Made by a program: the position numbers and the translations under genes
Notes under the pieces: generated by a model
What the model was told of the DNA's origin: nothing
What the model saw: the letters and a program-made list of their open reading frames with translations, nothing else
The model's database searches: none
Shown: piece by piece, positions 45,155-58,428 of the stretch
Layout of the letters: every line of letters starts with the position of its first letter
How positions within the stretch are numbered: the stretch's first letter is position 1
DNA from: Primula veris
Lineage: Eukaryota > Streptophyta > Magnoliopsida > Ericales > Primulaceae
DNA length: 64,000 bases
Assembly (NCBI GenBank): GCA_963682055.1
Contig: OY821750.1
Span: 560,501-624,500 of the forward strand
Direction of reading: 5' to 3'

Positions 45155-48100
45155 CTAGATTTCACCGGTCCCAAGTGGCTGCCTTGAGGTATCCCCTGAG
45201 GCCCATGCTTCGTAGTCCTTCACTAGCTGCAAAACAAAGACCGAAATAAATTAAGCCAAAATCATATTCTGGAAAAGAAAAAACAGTTTTCAAATAAAAC
45301 CAAACTTTTTTTATAGTTAAACATGAAGCTTTACAGTCTTCAAATACAGCATTTTTACAGCCACCCAAAACTCTTCCTAAATCGATGAATGGTCCGACCA
45401 ATTCTTTAGCCGTTCATGCTAGAAAAATTGTTTGTAATTCGCCTTTTTTCACTTTTCCGGACCAATTCTGGTCTCTCGTATCCTTGGAATTGGTTTAATA
45501 TAATGTTCATTTCTTGTCCAAAAAAAAAAAAAACTTACCGTTGAGGTGGATGTTGACCAAACATGTATTAAATGCATATTGGTTTCAAAAATAGGAAATA
45601 ATTGATTGGTGTATATGTTCTACTATATATGTTCACTGGCATAATGGTAAAGACTTCTGTTTATTTGGTATTAGTTGTATCTAATAAGCGGATCTCTTAT
45701 AGTTCCTATAACACTTACCCGACGCCAATGGTGTCTTTAAAATAGCCCAAAGAACTACCACGCTGTGATAGTTGTTTCTACAGCGGCATATACCTATATC
45801 TTATTAAAAAGTATATGGAGTTCACTTGCATAACAATACTGTATCAAGTTAAATGCCTTTAAGCAACTGAATTAAATAAAAATCATGCATACGCCAACAA
45901 AGTAATCTGAAATGTCCCATATCGAATTTCACTAACCATAACATCAGCGAAAACCACAAGCTCTCGTTATAAATTAACAAATTAACTTTGATTTTTACTA
46001 TAAGTTAGAACGTGGAGGATATACTAGCCACATATAGCAAATTCAGTCCTCAACTGGCATTAAAAGGAATTATTCTAAAGGAATCACAGTTTTGAAAATC
46101 TAACTACCTGAGACATGAAACGCGGCAGCATAATTTTCAGTATTTGTTGCAATACTTGAGTGCCACTCGATTCGATAGCTTGCACTGGGATTGGTCGAAA
46201 TGGAAATGGGATGTCGATGCTTACCTAGAACAGATTGTAGCAAAAAACAAATATTTTAGAAAAACAAACAATTCTTTTAAGTGTTATGCCATTACCAAAA
46301 TAGGAGCGGAAAGCAGTTACCTCGATAACTGTATCAGATGACAGCTCAGCATTTAACGGATTGCTTGTGCTGGTATTACATGATATTGTATTCATCATAG
46401 AAGCTGCAAGCCCACATGCCATACCAAATCAGTGTCAAAGCATTCCTGGAAAATGATTACATAATTCAACTCAGAATTAAAAGGCTTAAAACTACAACTA
46501 CAATGAAGACCATGTGTGGAAATCGAATTTCAATAGATGCCCAACATACTAAGTGGCTAGACTGGAATATATAGCAGTTGGTAACGAAAATTTTTCTAAT
46601 ACATTTCATCCAAATACTCCATATTATTGTAAATGCTTATCAATTTGAGTCTAGTACTCAATAATATTGGTATGAGTTTCACTAGATGACTTGCTATGAG
46701 AATTCACTTTTGGGATATCCGTGCTAAAAGGTGAGTAGTAGCGTTTCACTTCTTTTTGAAAAACTGTATTTTGTATCTAATGTTCTGGTAACTAATAAGA
46801 ATAATTTGCAAGTACTTTCCTCTAATTATATTATGTAGTTACCTTTTGTAACTAAAACAATAATTTATCAGTATCACAGGTTAGAATAGCTACTGTGAAA
46901 GCAAAAGAATTCTATGGTACATGGATTATCTAGAACCAATTAAGTGAAGTTCAAAAGTCTTTATACTTAATACACTATCAGCAGGGTAAATGAGAAACTC
47001 AAAAAACTGAAATGGTTAAACAAAGGTTTCATAACAGAAGCACAGATATCGATTAGTCCATAATCTAAACTTAATAAACAACTTATCCAGTATCTAACAC
47101 CTATGCTCAAATGAGATAATTGAACAATCTACATACCATCAAATTTTTCATTTTGGGCAACCACAATAGGAGAGCCTTCAAGCTGACATACAAAATTACA
47201 GATTACATCAAAACTGAGCCTCTGATGTATAGATAATTTATCATATTAGCAAGATAAACAAACATCTATACCTTGCAAGACAAGAGATTGATACAACAGC
47301 CATCTGGTTTCTCTTCAACTCTAACCATCAAAACAGGACAAACTTCTAAGGCAAAGAACTTAAACTTGTAAACGTAACACCTAAATGTATTTTCATCAAC
47401 TCGCTCGATCCGTTCAGCGTCCAAGACAGAGTACTGGCTTGCAGGTAAACTCATATACTGAACTGCAAAAAAATAAACAAAAAACAAATGGTTGTAAATA
47501 CTTTAAATCGTTATCAGTTTTAATCATGTTACATACAATCACACTCAACCATTATCTGAGGATATAGGACCATCTTACTTAATCAAATATAGTCTAGATG
47601 TAAGCCTTTCTTGTAGTGTTTGGAACTTGTCCTGAGAAGAGTAATAAGAATTGTAAAGTCTATACATATTGGTATTGTGGCAGGAAAATAAAGGACAAAA
47701 CTTAAATGGAAGCAAAAGATAACTGGAACCAAAATTCTTTATCATGTAAGTTTGCGCAACGATTTCCCCCGATTTTTAATGAAATGGAAACACGTTAAGT
47801 ATATCCGCACTCGATCATATGAAATATAAATTTCTTACTGGCCGAACTAAATAAACTCAAAACTATAGGTGGTCTTTGGAACTTATGCAAGGTACTATAT
47901 GTGTAGATTCTCTACACCATTGTGTTACAGTATAAAAATGAAAGAACAAACTGTACGGAATACAATACCAAACAGAAACATATTTTTATATCTTCGTCTG
48001 TCATAGTTTATATAACAAATCCGCCCTCCTTTCAAATCACAACGGATAAAAACATTTCTATTTCCAGCTTTTCTTTGATTTGTTTCAGTAACTATGTCTA

Positions 48101-51100
48101 GCAACTTCATTTACTGCATACAGTCGAAGGAGTATTTTGACCACACATATGTAAACCCTCATGCATAGCAGGTATCTGTTACGTCTTTCTGTTTCCCCCA
48201 TAGGCGATTTCTATAGTTTTCGTTAATTCATTGCCAGCATTAACAATTTCACACACCATATGAACTCATATCATATACTTATACAAAGTAGGGATCACAC
48301 CATTACTCCCCATAGTCTCAATAACAAAAAAAATGGTCCCTCTACATAATGTGCTACACTAATGGTCCAAAGACATGAAAATTTGGTAACTAGGAACTTC
48401 TATAAAACGGAAGACATCCAAAATGATAAAAACTTTATCAACTGAGATTAAGCAAGCCTAGACGGAGATTAAGCGGTAGGCGGTGAGAAACCGCTTTGAT
48501 ATATGCTAAGTGAGAGAGAATTATGCGAATTATAGGTCAAGGGAAGTCAAAGGCGTGATTAAGCAAGATTAAGAGTAACTAGGAGGGAGTAAGTGGTGTA
48601 GGGAGTCTAGCTAAGTTTTGAACTTTGGCAACTTTTAGCTAATGTTTTATGTGGAATGCAATTAGATTTCTTTTCATTCTTGTGTATTAAATTTGCACGA
48701 TTATGTATCAATGGCAACTGATAATCATATTGAAAATCAACTGGATTTGACTTGACTCATTAGTCTCATAATCATACCAAGTGAGATACATCGACCTTCT
48801 TTTGTATAACGGGTTTCACTTGCAATCTATTTATTTTAAAACACAGAAAAAATAAAAGTTTTGATTATCTAGTTTTTGTAAGAAGTTACAAAACAGTATT
48901 TATGCGCTTCTTAAGCCACTTGGAGAATGAAAAAGGAGAGAGCACGGGTGCGCCTAGGCAGAGCTAGGCTAAATTAGGTGGTAGGTGGTTCCTTCTCATC
49001 TTCTGCCTACCGCTCTGCACCTTTTACAACATTGGTACAGTCCCATAATAAAGACCCTATCTATTTCCAAATCAGAAAATACAACAATTGCAAGATTTTG
49101 GGACTACAATTGTACAATTCAGACTATCAGCGTCCCGATACACACACAGAGCATACAAGCACCGAATCCGCAAAGTTCTTACTTTAAAGCATACAGATTC
49201 AAACAATTATGGCCAATTTAACTGCAATAGAGAATACAGGAACCCAATAAATTTTTATTCAAAATAAAAGCATTCAAAGCTGCCATTAGTTACATTGCCA
49301 GATCAAAACATAGCAAAACAGGCACATAATTTGAGAATCCCAATTTTAACAAATACCCGTAACATTACTTAAGTATTAGAATAAATAGACATGGCTATGA
49401 AACACAGCTAAATAAAAAGGAAACTCAAACTACTTAAACTGTCAGAACAGTTACTAAAGAAACTATCATTTTTAATATAAATCAAATACCCATAACAGTA
49501 ATTAAGTATTAGAATAGCTACTCAAGGGTTTTTGGGATTACAATTGTACAATTCAGACTATCAAAACATATATGCATACATACATACATAAACATATATA
49601 TATATATAAGCGTACAAGCGCAAGGTTCTTACTTTAAAGCATACAGATTCAAACAATTAGGGCCAATTTAGCTGCAATAGAGAGTATAGGAAGCCGATTA
49701 ATATTTAAAAAAGAAAAAAGACATCGCACAATAAAAGCATTACGAAGCTGCCTTTACTTACATTTCCAGATCAAAGCATAGCAAAACAGGCAAATAAAAT
49801 TAGTAAATACCCATAACAGTACCTAAGTATTAGAATAAATACAGATGGCTATTACTACACACACCTAAATAAAAATGAAACTCAAACTCTCAATCAAAGA
49901 CAAATGGTCATTTACTAGACTGTCAAAATAGTTTCTAAAGAAACCGTCTTTTTATTATTAATCAAATACCCATAACAGTGTCAGTAATTAAATATGAGAA
50001 AAGTTACTAAAGGGTCTTTCGAGTTGTCTTAGACCCAAAAACCAATGGTTGTAAATACTTTAAATGAGTATCAAATTAAATCATACCACACACAGTCGAA
50101 CTCAACCATTATTCTGAGGATATAGAACCATCTTATTTAACCATACGTAGTCTATAAGACTATAACCTTAGATGTAAGCCTATTTATAGTGTTTGGAACT
50201 TGTGTAAGAAGAGTAATAAGAGTTTAAAATTTTAAATTATATACATATTGGAATCGTGGTAGGAAAATAAAGGACAAAACTTAAATAAAAGCAACAAAAA
50301 ACTGGAACTAAAACTGTTTTTCTTCTTCATGTAAGTTTGCGCAACGATTTTCCCAGCTTTTTTAATGAATTGGCAGAAATCTCTCAATCTCACTTTCTTC
50401 TCCTTCTAATATGTGCACGCAATCGGGGGGGAAATTTCTAGTTTCTTTTCAATATCAAGTTTCAAACATGTTAAGTATATCTGCACTCGATCATATGAAA
50501 TATAGTTTTCTTACTGGCGGAACCAAATAAACTAAAAACTATAAGTGGCATTTGGAACTTGTGCAAGGTAAACGGAGAGTACTATATGTGTAGATTCTTT
50601 ACATTTGGTGTTACAATAAAAAAAATGAAACAAAACTGTAAGGAAAACAATACAAAACGGAAGACATCCAAAATAATAAAACTTTATCAACTGAGATTAA
50701 GCAAGCCTTTGCAGAGATTAAGCGGTAGGCGGTAGGAAACCCTTTTGATTTATGCTAGGTGAGAGAGAATTAGGCAAATTAAAGGTCAAGGGAAGTCAAA
50801 GGCGTGATTGGGCAAGATTAAGAGTAACTAGGTGGGAGTAAGTGGTGTAGGTGGTCTAATTAAATTTTCAACTTTACCAACTTCTAGCTTATGCTTCAAG
50901 TGGAATGCAGTTCGATTCCTTTTCATTCTTGTGAATTAAACTTGCACGATGATTTTTAAATGGCAACTGATAATCATATCAAAATCGACTAGCTTTGACT
51001 TGAACTTGTTAGCGTTGTAATCATACCGACTGAGATACATCAACCTTCTTTTGTATAACTGCTTTCACTTGCAATATTTTTTTTTTTTTGCGAACACTTG

Positions 51101-53129
51101 AAATAAAACAAGTTTTGATTGTCTAGTTATACACGAAGTTACAAAACAGTACTTGTGCGATTCTTTTGCCATGCGGAGAATGAAAAAAGAGAGAGCATGG
51201 GTGAGTCTAGGTGGACCTAGGGTCAATTAGGTGGTAGGTGATTCCTCTCCTCCGGCCTACCACTCTGCACCTATATCAACAATGATACAGTTCCAGAATA
51301 AAGACCTTATCTATTTCGAAATCAGAAAAAATACAACAATTACAAGATTTTGGGAGCACAAGCGTACAATTCAGACTATCAGGACACACGCGCACACACA
51401 GATCCGAATGGAAGCATACAAGTGCCGAATGCGCAAGGGTCTTACTTTAAAGCATACAAATTCAAACAATTAGGACCAATTTAGCAGCAATAGATAATAC
51501 AGGAACCCAATTACTATTTTCCAAATTAGAAAAAATGCAACAATTAGACGTTTTCCAAATTACAAAAAATGCAACAATTAGACGACTTTGGGACTATAAT
51601 TGCACAATTCAGACAATCAAGGCACACACGCGCACGCGGGCGCGCTCGTGCACACACTTATCCAAATGGAAGCAAGCATGCGCCGAATGCGCAAGGTTCT
51701 TACTTTCTATCATACAAATTTAAACAATTAGGACCAATTTTGGCTGCAACTGAGAATAACTAATATTTTGTTAAAAAAAAGATAAGACATTTCACAATGA
51801 AAGTATATAAGGCTGCCATTACTTACATTTCCAGATCAAAACACACAGCACAGCTATATAAAAAGGGAAACTCAAACTACTAACCTGTCAGAACAGTTAC
51901 TAAAGAAACTATCTTTTTCAATATAAATCAAATACCCATAACAGTAATTAAGTATTAGAATAGTGACTCAAGGGTTTTTGGGATTACAATTGTACAATTC
52001 GGACTATCAGGACATATATGCATACATACATAAATATATACACATACATATCTATATATATAAGCGTACAAGCGCCAGATGTGCAAGTTTCTAACTTTAA
52101 AGCATACAGATTCAAACAATTAGGACCAATTTAGCTGCAATAGAGAATACAGGATCCCAAATAACTGTGTTTTTTTTGAATTTTTTTTTTTAAGAAATCT
52201 CACAATGAATGCTAACAAAGGTGCCATTACTTAGATTTCCAGATCAAAACATAACAAAACAGGCAATTAAAATATGCAAAATCTCACTTTTAACAAATAC
52301 CCATAACAGTACTTAAGTATTAGAAATTTAGAATAAATATACAGATGGTTATAATACACACAACTAAATATAAAATGGTCATTTTGTACCAAAAATAATT
52401 TTTTTAAAAATGGTCATTTACTAAAATGTCAGAATAGTTAGTAAAGAAACTATCTTTCTAACATAAATCAAAAACCCAGAACAGTAATCAAGTAATAAGC
52501 CCTAAGACATTTCACAATGAAAGCATACAAAGCTGTCATTACTTACATTTCCAGATCAAAGCATAGAAAAACAGGCAAATAAAATATGCAAAATCCCAAT
52601 TTTAACAAGTACCCATAACAGTACTAATTATTAAAATAAATATACAGAAGGTTAAAATACGCACAACTAAATATAAAATGGTCATTTTGTACCAAAAACA
52701 AAAATGGACATTTACTAAAATGTCAGAATAGTTAGTAAAGAAACTATATTTTTAATATAAATCAAAAACCCATAACAGTACTTAAAGTATTAGAATAAAC
52801 ATAGATGGCTAAAATACACACAGAATATAAAAATTGACTCAAAACTACTAAACTCAGTAAACTGTCTAAATAGTTAGTAGTAAAGAAACTATATTTTTTA
52901 ATAAAAAATAACAAACCCAAAACAGTAATGAAGTATTAGAAATTTTACTCAAGGGTCTTTCGAGTTGTCGTACGGAGACTGATTCTGTTCTTCGGGCAAC
53001 GAGTCGAGCTTTAGGGACCGATTCTGCGGAAACCTTAAATGATAATTTTGGATAGAAAATGGGTTTATTGGAGGTCTTCAAGTGTAGGAGCAAAGTAGAA
53101 TAAGAAGAAGAAGAAGAGTTCAATGCCAT
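45155..53129 (-). CDS. DUF1997 family protein, six exons, probably plastid-targeted
   Basis: Exons on the minus strand: 52949-53129, 47272-47462, 47137-47182, 46321-46403, 46108-46224 and 45155-45226, giving 229 residues. Every junction is GT-AG and the phases agree. The N-terminus (MALNSSSSSYSTLLLHLKTS ... KPIFYPKLSFKVSA) is Ser-rich and basic without acids, like a chloroplast transit peptide. The body matches the DUF1997 pattern: MSLPASQYSVLDAERIERVD, CYVYKFKFFALEVCPVLMV, an IDIPFPF.PIPV strand, QVLQQILKIMLPRFMSQLVKDYEAW, ending TSRQPLGTGEI. DUF1997 proteins are conserved from cyanobacteria to plants; their biochemical role is not established. Intron 1 is 5.5 kb and repeat-rich; the other introns are about 0.1-0.9 kb. 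No lesion is seen. Confidence 0.85.
47485..50043. repeat. Intron 1 tandem duplication, unit D1
   Basis: The series GGTTGTAAATACTTTAAAT, CAACCATTAT.CTGAGGATAT, GATTAAGCGGTAGGCGG, GTGGTAGGTG and ACAATTCAGACTATCA recurs in order about 2.56 kb further on. The unit ends at 50009-50030 with AAGGGTCTTTCGAGTTGTC, a copy of the 3' end of exon 1 with its donor. 48420-48990 and its partner carry GGCGGTAGGCGG and CTAGG motifs typical of small transposon ends. Confidence 0.8.
50044..52948. repeat. Intron 1 tandem duplication, unit D2, with nested ~450-bp repeats
   Basis: Unit D2 runs up to the real exon 1. Nested copies of a roughly 450-bp unit (CAATTAGGACCAATTTAGCT, then TTTCCAGATCAAAACATAGC, then CCCATAACAGTA) appear from about 49200 to 52900 in five or so versions. 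GC-rich CACACGCGCACGCGGGCGCG lies at 51625. No gene. Confidence 0.75.
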
Positions 53130-55600
53130 TATATATATATATATGTGTGTCTGTGTATGTATATATGTTTGTATAGCAGAGTTTTAGTGAGAGGTTTTTT
53201 AGGAAGCTAAGTGATTTTGTGTTTGTGGTTGAAGATAAAATTTTAATTCATCTTTCTCAGAATAATAATGTTGATTTTTTAGCAAAAAAATCTTTATTTA
53301 CAGTTTTTTAAAAAGTGTAAATTAAGATTTTCTTATATAAACGGAACCAAAAGTGTTCCTCGGATTATTTACAATAATGATATGGCATCATGATTACAAA
53401 ATAAAAATAAAAAATAAGAAGGTTTATAAGAAATATGATGTTTTATATGAATCTAAAACCGTTATGTATAATAGTAAAATGTGTATTTTTTTTGTTAAAT
53501 AATATGACTACTACTAGCTAGATACTGCCTGACATGGTTTTTTTTTATTGAAAAATTTACTTTTTTTTCTCGAGTATATATTTCGAGAACCCGTTACGAC
53601 ACAAGTAATAGCTAGGTACGTCTCTAATGGTTTTTCGGTACAGACACATAAATTTAATTTAATATTTTTCATGAAAACTAATTAAAGTATAAGTTTATTA
53701 ATATAATAATATGAATATTTTATAATCTACAGGTATAATGAACTAAATTAATTTTATTTTTAATTTTACACATAAACTGTGAAATTATATTGACATTTGG
53801 CGAAGAAAGATCATCGTTCTTAAAGTTCAATTTTTCATTAAGATTTGTTAAATTTGTCATTGGAATATTGTAACTTGTATCGTGAATCATAAATATATAA
53901 ATAAATGTTTTTTGTATTGACGTATTGTATTCCTCTGCCGTACCTAAAAAAAATTAAATTTATCGTATCGTGCTATACTTGTATTGTCTGCGTTTTGGTG
54001 CGATCGCACGAAAATTGAGGTGTGACAGTATCCATGCAAGCTAGACTATTAGCAAAGGTATGACTCCAGAGGTATGAGATTAGTTGTCGCATAGACTTAG
54101 GTGTGGTGTTTTTATATAAAATTGACCGTTTGATTTGGAGTAACATTGAACTATTAGTAATGGTTAAATAAAGTATTTGCATAGAGTAACATTGAACTAT
54201 TATTAATGGTTAAATAAAGTATTTGCATACATAATTAAGTGGGATGATATTAAATTTTCAATCTCATCATGTTAGATTGCTATTGTAATCCCGATGAATT
54301 CATGATTTGTTTGGCAACCAAACGAGATCTTTGGGTTAAATTTGTGACCCCAAAACACCGCGTAAGTTTTTCGATTGATTTTCATGGTTTGACAAGAGCC
54401 AAAGCAAGATATTGATTGGATTAGTAGGTTCGGTCGATAATCATGTTTTGTTTTTGATAAATTATTTGGTATCTAGTTGTGTAACATTATACTTGTAATT
54501 CAATTGCATCCCCGTTTCATTTACCATTTTGAGAACAACCAATAAATCTATGATACAATTTAAATGTCTCGTTCATTAACCAAACCCGCTGTCCTCCGCA
54601 ATCATCGAATGAAACAAACAATTGAAAAGGTAAATAAAGGATGTCTGGTTATAAAAAAGTCGCCGAGAATATTACATTGAAGTATATAAATAAATAAAAT
54701 TATATAAGCTTAATTAGCCTTTGATGACATATATTTTTCATAAATTATAGTATAATTTATTTATTTCTATAGAATATGTAAATTTGGGCTATGATGGACT
54801 ATGTAAATTTAAAGAGTTATTGATGTACGTATTAGCCTACTGTATTTTCGTATTTAAAACACGCACATGACATGCACGTAACATGCACATGATTCATTTG
54901 CATCAAATATGTATACTATTGAAAAATCAACAGATTATGAAAGCTTGTTGAGCATGTCTGCATGTTACAAACACAAAATTTGTTTTTCTTTATATGATAT
55001 AATTACATCAAATTGTCTTGTTGCTTATAAAAAAGCAAGCTGTTTATTTGCCCTCATGCTTATTTACTTAATGTTGTTACGTACTTGATTTCTAATTGCC
55101 ATGGTCTGATTGACTTGTGCCCTCTTTTGATTCCATTGTATGATGATGATAATCAGTTAGGATGGAGTTGTGTTTTCGGGAAAAAAAAAAGAAATTGGTA
55201 TCTAATTCATGGAGTATTAAATTGGTCTGGTCACTTGCCTTTATGTGGCATGAAATTATCAAGAGTATTAGTTATAGTTGATTGGTAACCTTCGCGAATT
55301 TGACTACAACAACATATATTGATCCCGAATATATTTATCTTGTGCCTATATCGTGCTCAGTTGCTTGTGAATTGTGATTGAGGAATTTGGTGGTTATGTA
55401 TAGTAGATTGGGTTATGTTTAGCCTTTAAAAGTAGAAAGTTTAAATCGAAACTCTGTTATACTGGTTGTCTTTGCACATATTCGTGTTGTCGATAACGTC
55501 TTTTCAGTTGTTTTGTTTCTTTATATATTTGATGTCAAAATCAAACTACCATTATGCATATTTTCCTAATGTTGGAGTATTATGATTGTCGTATTAGAGC
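53130..55600. other. Upstream region of DUF1997 gene and gene-free stretch
   Basis: 53130-53230 should hold the DUF1997 promoter and 5' UTR; TA and TG dinucleotide runs start at 53131. A perfect or near-perfect 46-bp tandem duplication (GAGTAACATTGAACTATTA) lies at 54138-54229. 55100-55290 has a weak open frame I do not recognise. From about 55575 the sequence begins to resemble the start of peptide locus 4. Confidence 0.45.
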
Positions 55601-55603
55601 ATT

Positions 55604-55796
55604 CACTACAAAATAATGTTTAATTTAGTGAGAGTCAAAAGCTGTCACAAACCTGTCGCTAATTTAAAAAGTTGTCACAAATCTGTCGCAAATTGACTAA
55701 ACTGTCACAAAGCCGTCACAAAAACCGTCGCTAATAAGCTCGTAACAAAAAATACCGTCACTAATCCCGTCGCTATTTGAGTATTTTTTTGTAGTG
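55604..55796. mobile_element. CACTA-type MITE inserted in peptide locus 4
   Basis: 193 bp with terminal inverted repeats CACTACAAAATA ... TATTTTTTTGTAGTG, flanked by the 3-bp target duplication ATT (55601-55603 and 55797-55799). Subterminal CTGTCACAAACCTGTCGC and CCGTCGCTAAT motifs repeat in direct and related forms, as in CACTA-family non-autonomous elements. It has no coding capacity and depends on a transposase elsewhere. It sits just before the signal-peptide codons of locus 4. Confidence 0.88.
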
Positions 55797-55802
55797 ATTC
55801 TC

Positions 55803-56618
55803 ATGTTTATGATGACATTTTCTTTTGTTTCGGCGGCTCTACCACTTCATAGAGTTGTAAGATTATTATGCATAATGTATTGTGTAACTATATGCTACTG
55901 GGATCATGTTAGCATTGACATTTGTTTCAAGAGTCATGATATAATGAGATATTTTTTGACATAGAGTTTCGAATAAACTCAATGTATACCATTAGATCAT
56001 GTACATGGGGTAAATCAATAATCCACATTAAGTGTCTGCGAGGGTCTCTATCAAACAATCTCTCATTATATCATCACTCTTGTTTCTCTTGTTTCAATGC
56101 ATGCTCTCCAAATTGCTTTAGGCCAGTTCCGCCTCAATCATTGGATAACAATGACATTAAAGGCTCATCCAAATGCGCCGAGTTTAATTGCAAAGTAAAT
56201 GATAACAAAGGTAAATTTACTACCTTTCACCTGTGTTTGGATAGTTTTTCTCTCTATTATTGAGCTTTTCATTTTCCTTCATTTATTTTGAGATCAACGT
56301 AAGATAGAAAGAAATGAAGAATAAATTATTTCTGCTGATTAAAAAATCCGCAAACCTAATCCGTAACCCAACCCACACAGATTGATCAGCCGGGTTGAGT
56401 ATTCAAAAATATTCATCCCGTCTCATCCAATCTATAATTATTTTACGGATTGGATTAGGATTGAGTTTCTCAAACCGTGGGTTAATCTGACTCTACCCGT
56501 TTAAATCCGCAATTAGTAGATTGCAGTGTACAAAACTATAAAAAAAAAAACATTATTATTAAGTTGTTTCTCAACACTTGTCACTTATTTTGCAGGTATG
56601 CGTAAACTAAATGTCTGA
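55803..56618 (+). pseudogene. Secreted cysteine-rich peptide, locus 4 (interrupted, uncertain)
   Basis: 55803-55964 encodes the remains of the signal peptide and first cysteine cluster (MFMMTFSFVSAALP, then LLCIMYCVTICYW) before a stop. After about 100 bp of unrelated sequence, the second cluster resumes in another frame at 56080 (CFSCFNACSPNCFRPVPP) and continues to a donor AAG|GTAAAT at 56211. The second exon (acceptor TTTTGCAG, 56596-56618) would end GMRKLNV. Exon 2 and its donor are intact, but the CACTA MITE cuts the 5' coding part and the middle is frame-broken unless the intervening piece is a new intron. The tail has two additional cysteines (KCAEFNCK). Confidence 0.6.
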
Positions 56619-57528
56619 AGACATATGGAGGTGCCTATCACATATATAATTTCTTTCTCAGCTAAACTTTCGAGAAATAAGAACTATTTTTATTTAGAAT
56701 TAATTATAAGTTGCTATTGTTTATGTTTGATGTCATCATGTTTATGGAAGCCATGCCATATCAATTAATTTCAAATCGTATGAACACTCCGATCTTTGAA
56801 GACGATTAAAGTACATTTTTTTAATTTAAATCGTATGAATACAGACTTCTATTCAGTACGTACATGATGTTTATTTTAAAAAATCAAGTTGGCCGAAAAG
56901 TGTCACACACACATGATAAATAATATGCTCCTAATATATATACCGTTGGCGTTAGATAGTAGTCTATACCCATATAACAAACCATTTGCGGTAATCAGCG
57001 CCGACGGGTACAATATATATAAGCCGTACAAAGTACAAATCAAGGCGCAAATAAAGGTACACACATCTCAAGTCTAAAGTAGCTAAGCATAACCGAACGG
57101 AGCGAAACCATGAATGGTTTACAAGAGGTGTCGAATTTACATTTGAGCTAATGAGTTTGCCTAATAATGTTTCTATTAGAATTACGTGATAATTATCGGA
57201 GAAAGTATTGAAACGGAAAGATCTATTAAGATAATGGACTCTTGTTACTAAACCATCTCCAGCGATTAATCAACAATTTGAAGTGTGGGGATTGTCATTC
57301 ATTTATGAAAGTTGCTTTGAAAATAAATGGACGGGAAATCGTCATGACGGACAATCACTGGTTTCATCATTTTAACTTCGTTTTTTGTTCTTGAGTGATG
57401 TTTGGCAAAAATCGTCAAGAAAGGATGCATCTATTTAATCACCCTAAAGAAAGTTGGTTTTTAGAATCTGAAAGTGAATGGCTTCACAAAAAGCCCTACC
57501 ATAATTAGTACACACTTAAATGATAATA
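56619..57528. repeat. Segmental duplicate of 43731-44810
   Basis: The 3' flank of locus 4 is paralogous to the flank of locus 3 (GTGTCACACACA, CATGAATGGTT, GTGTCGAATTTACATTTG, GGACAATCACTGGTTTCATC). The match is broken at 57528 by the retroposon. Confidence 0.65.
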
Positions 57529-58428
57529 AACCATAATAATTTGTTCAACAAGACCATCTTAAGTCTCTTTTATATGCAGATTTGAATTAATGAAATGTAT
57601 GTTTCAAGTCTCTCTCTTTACCTCCCTTTCTTCCAAACAAAGCCTTCCAACCCTAGCCACCGTCCGGGGTGGGGGTGGCGTTCCGGAAGACCCCTACCCC
57701 AAGACTCTATACCTTTATCATCATATTCACATCCGTTCTTTGGATCTGGATTTTGTTCGGGTTCTTTTCTTCTTTTCTCCTCTCTATTTTTCTCCATTTT
57801 CACCGGTGGCTCCTCCATTCGTAGAGGAGTAAATCTAGCCTCCCTGCCTTACGTCTTAAGCTAGCCTTGTATGGTCTCGTCTTTGATGGGGTGCTAATGT
57901 GTCAACCGAGTAGTCGGATTAAGTTTCGGATCGGGTTTGGGTTTATACCGATAGCCGGAGTTTTCTTCGACTTGATGGTTTGGGGTTGCCAGGGTTGGAT
58001 CAGGTAGATCGGGTGTTGGTGCATTACGGAGCCTCACGGGTTTATCTAACCAATCGTACGTTTAGCCGAACCATTGGAAAGAGTCCAATGTTATAGCGTC
58101 GAATAATCCATGGTTGTTGGGCATATGAGCTACGGATGTGTTCAAAGACGAGTCGGGTTCTCTTGACTCGGAAAAGTGTTGGTTGTTGTTTCGACAAGAT
58201 TGTTCGAGAACAAAAGGTCGAGTCCGGGATTTTATTTGTGGTTAGCGTTTTTGTGGTTAATTGTATGAATAATTTTGCGAAATTTTGGAGGTCAAGTCCC
58301 AAACTTGTTGACGACTAGCCTCTGATTCTCGTTTTATTTATTTTTACCCATGTAGTCCGAGTGCCGTTAGGCGGGGATTTTACCTCATTTTAATTTAAGT
58401 CGGTCCGTTTAATCTAAAAAAAAAAAAC
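57529..58428 (+). mobile_element. Non-LTR retroposon, ~0.9 kb, with poly(A) tail
   Basis: It is absent from the paralogous flank at 44812. It ends in TTTAATCT plus an A-run (58416-58427) and is bracketed by AAATGATAATA (57518-57528) and AATTGATAATA (58429-58439). It is GC-richer than its surroundings; the first part is pyrimidine-rich (TCTCTCTCTTTACCTCCC, then CCAACCCTAGCCACCGTCC) like a 5' UTR, the last part like a LINE 3' end. No RT motif, so it is a SINE-like element, an internally deleted LINE or a processed transcript. Confidence 0.6.

Noticed and set aside
57590..57864. Small frames in the GC-richer part of the retroposon
   Set aside because: Overlapping frames on both strands, none with a domain; compositional artefact.
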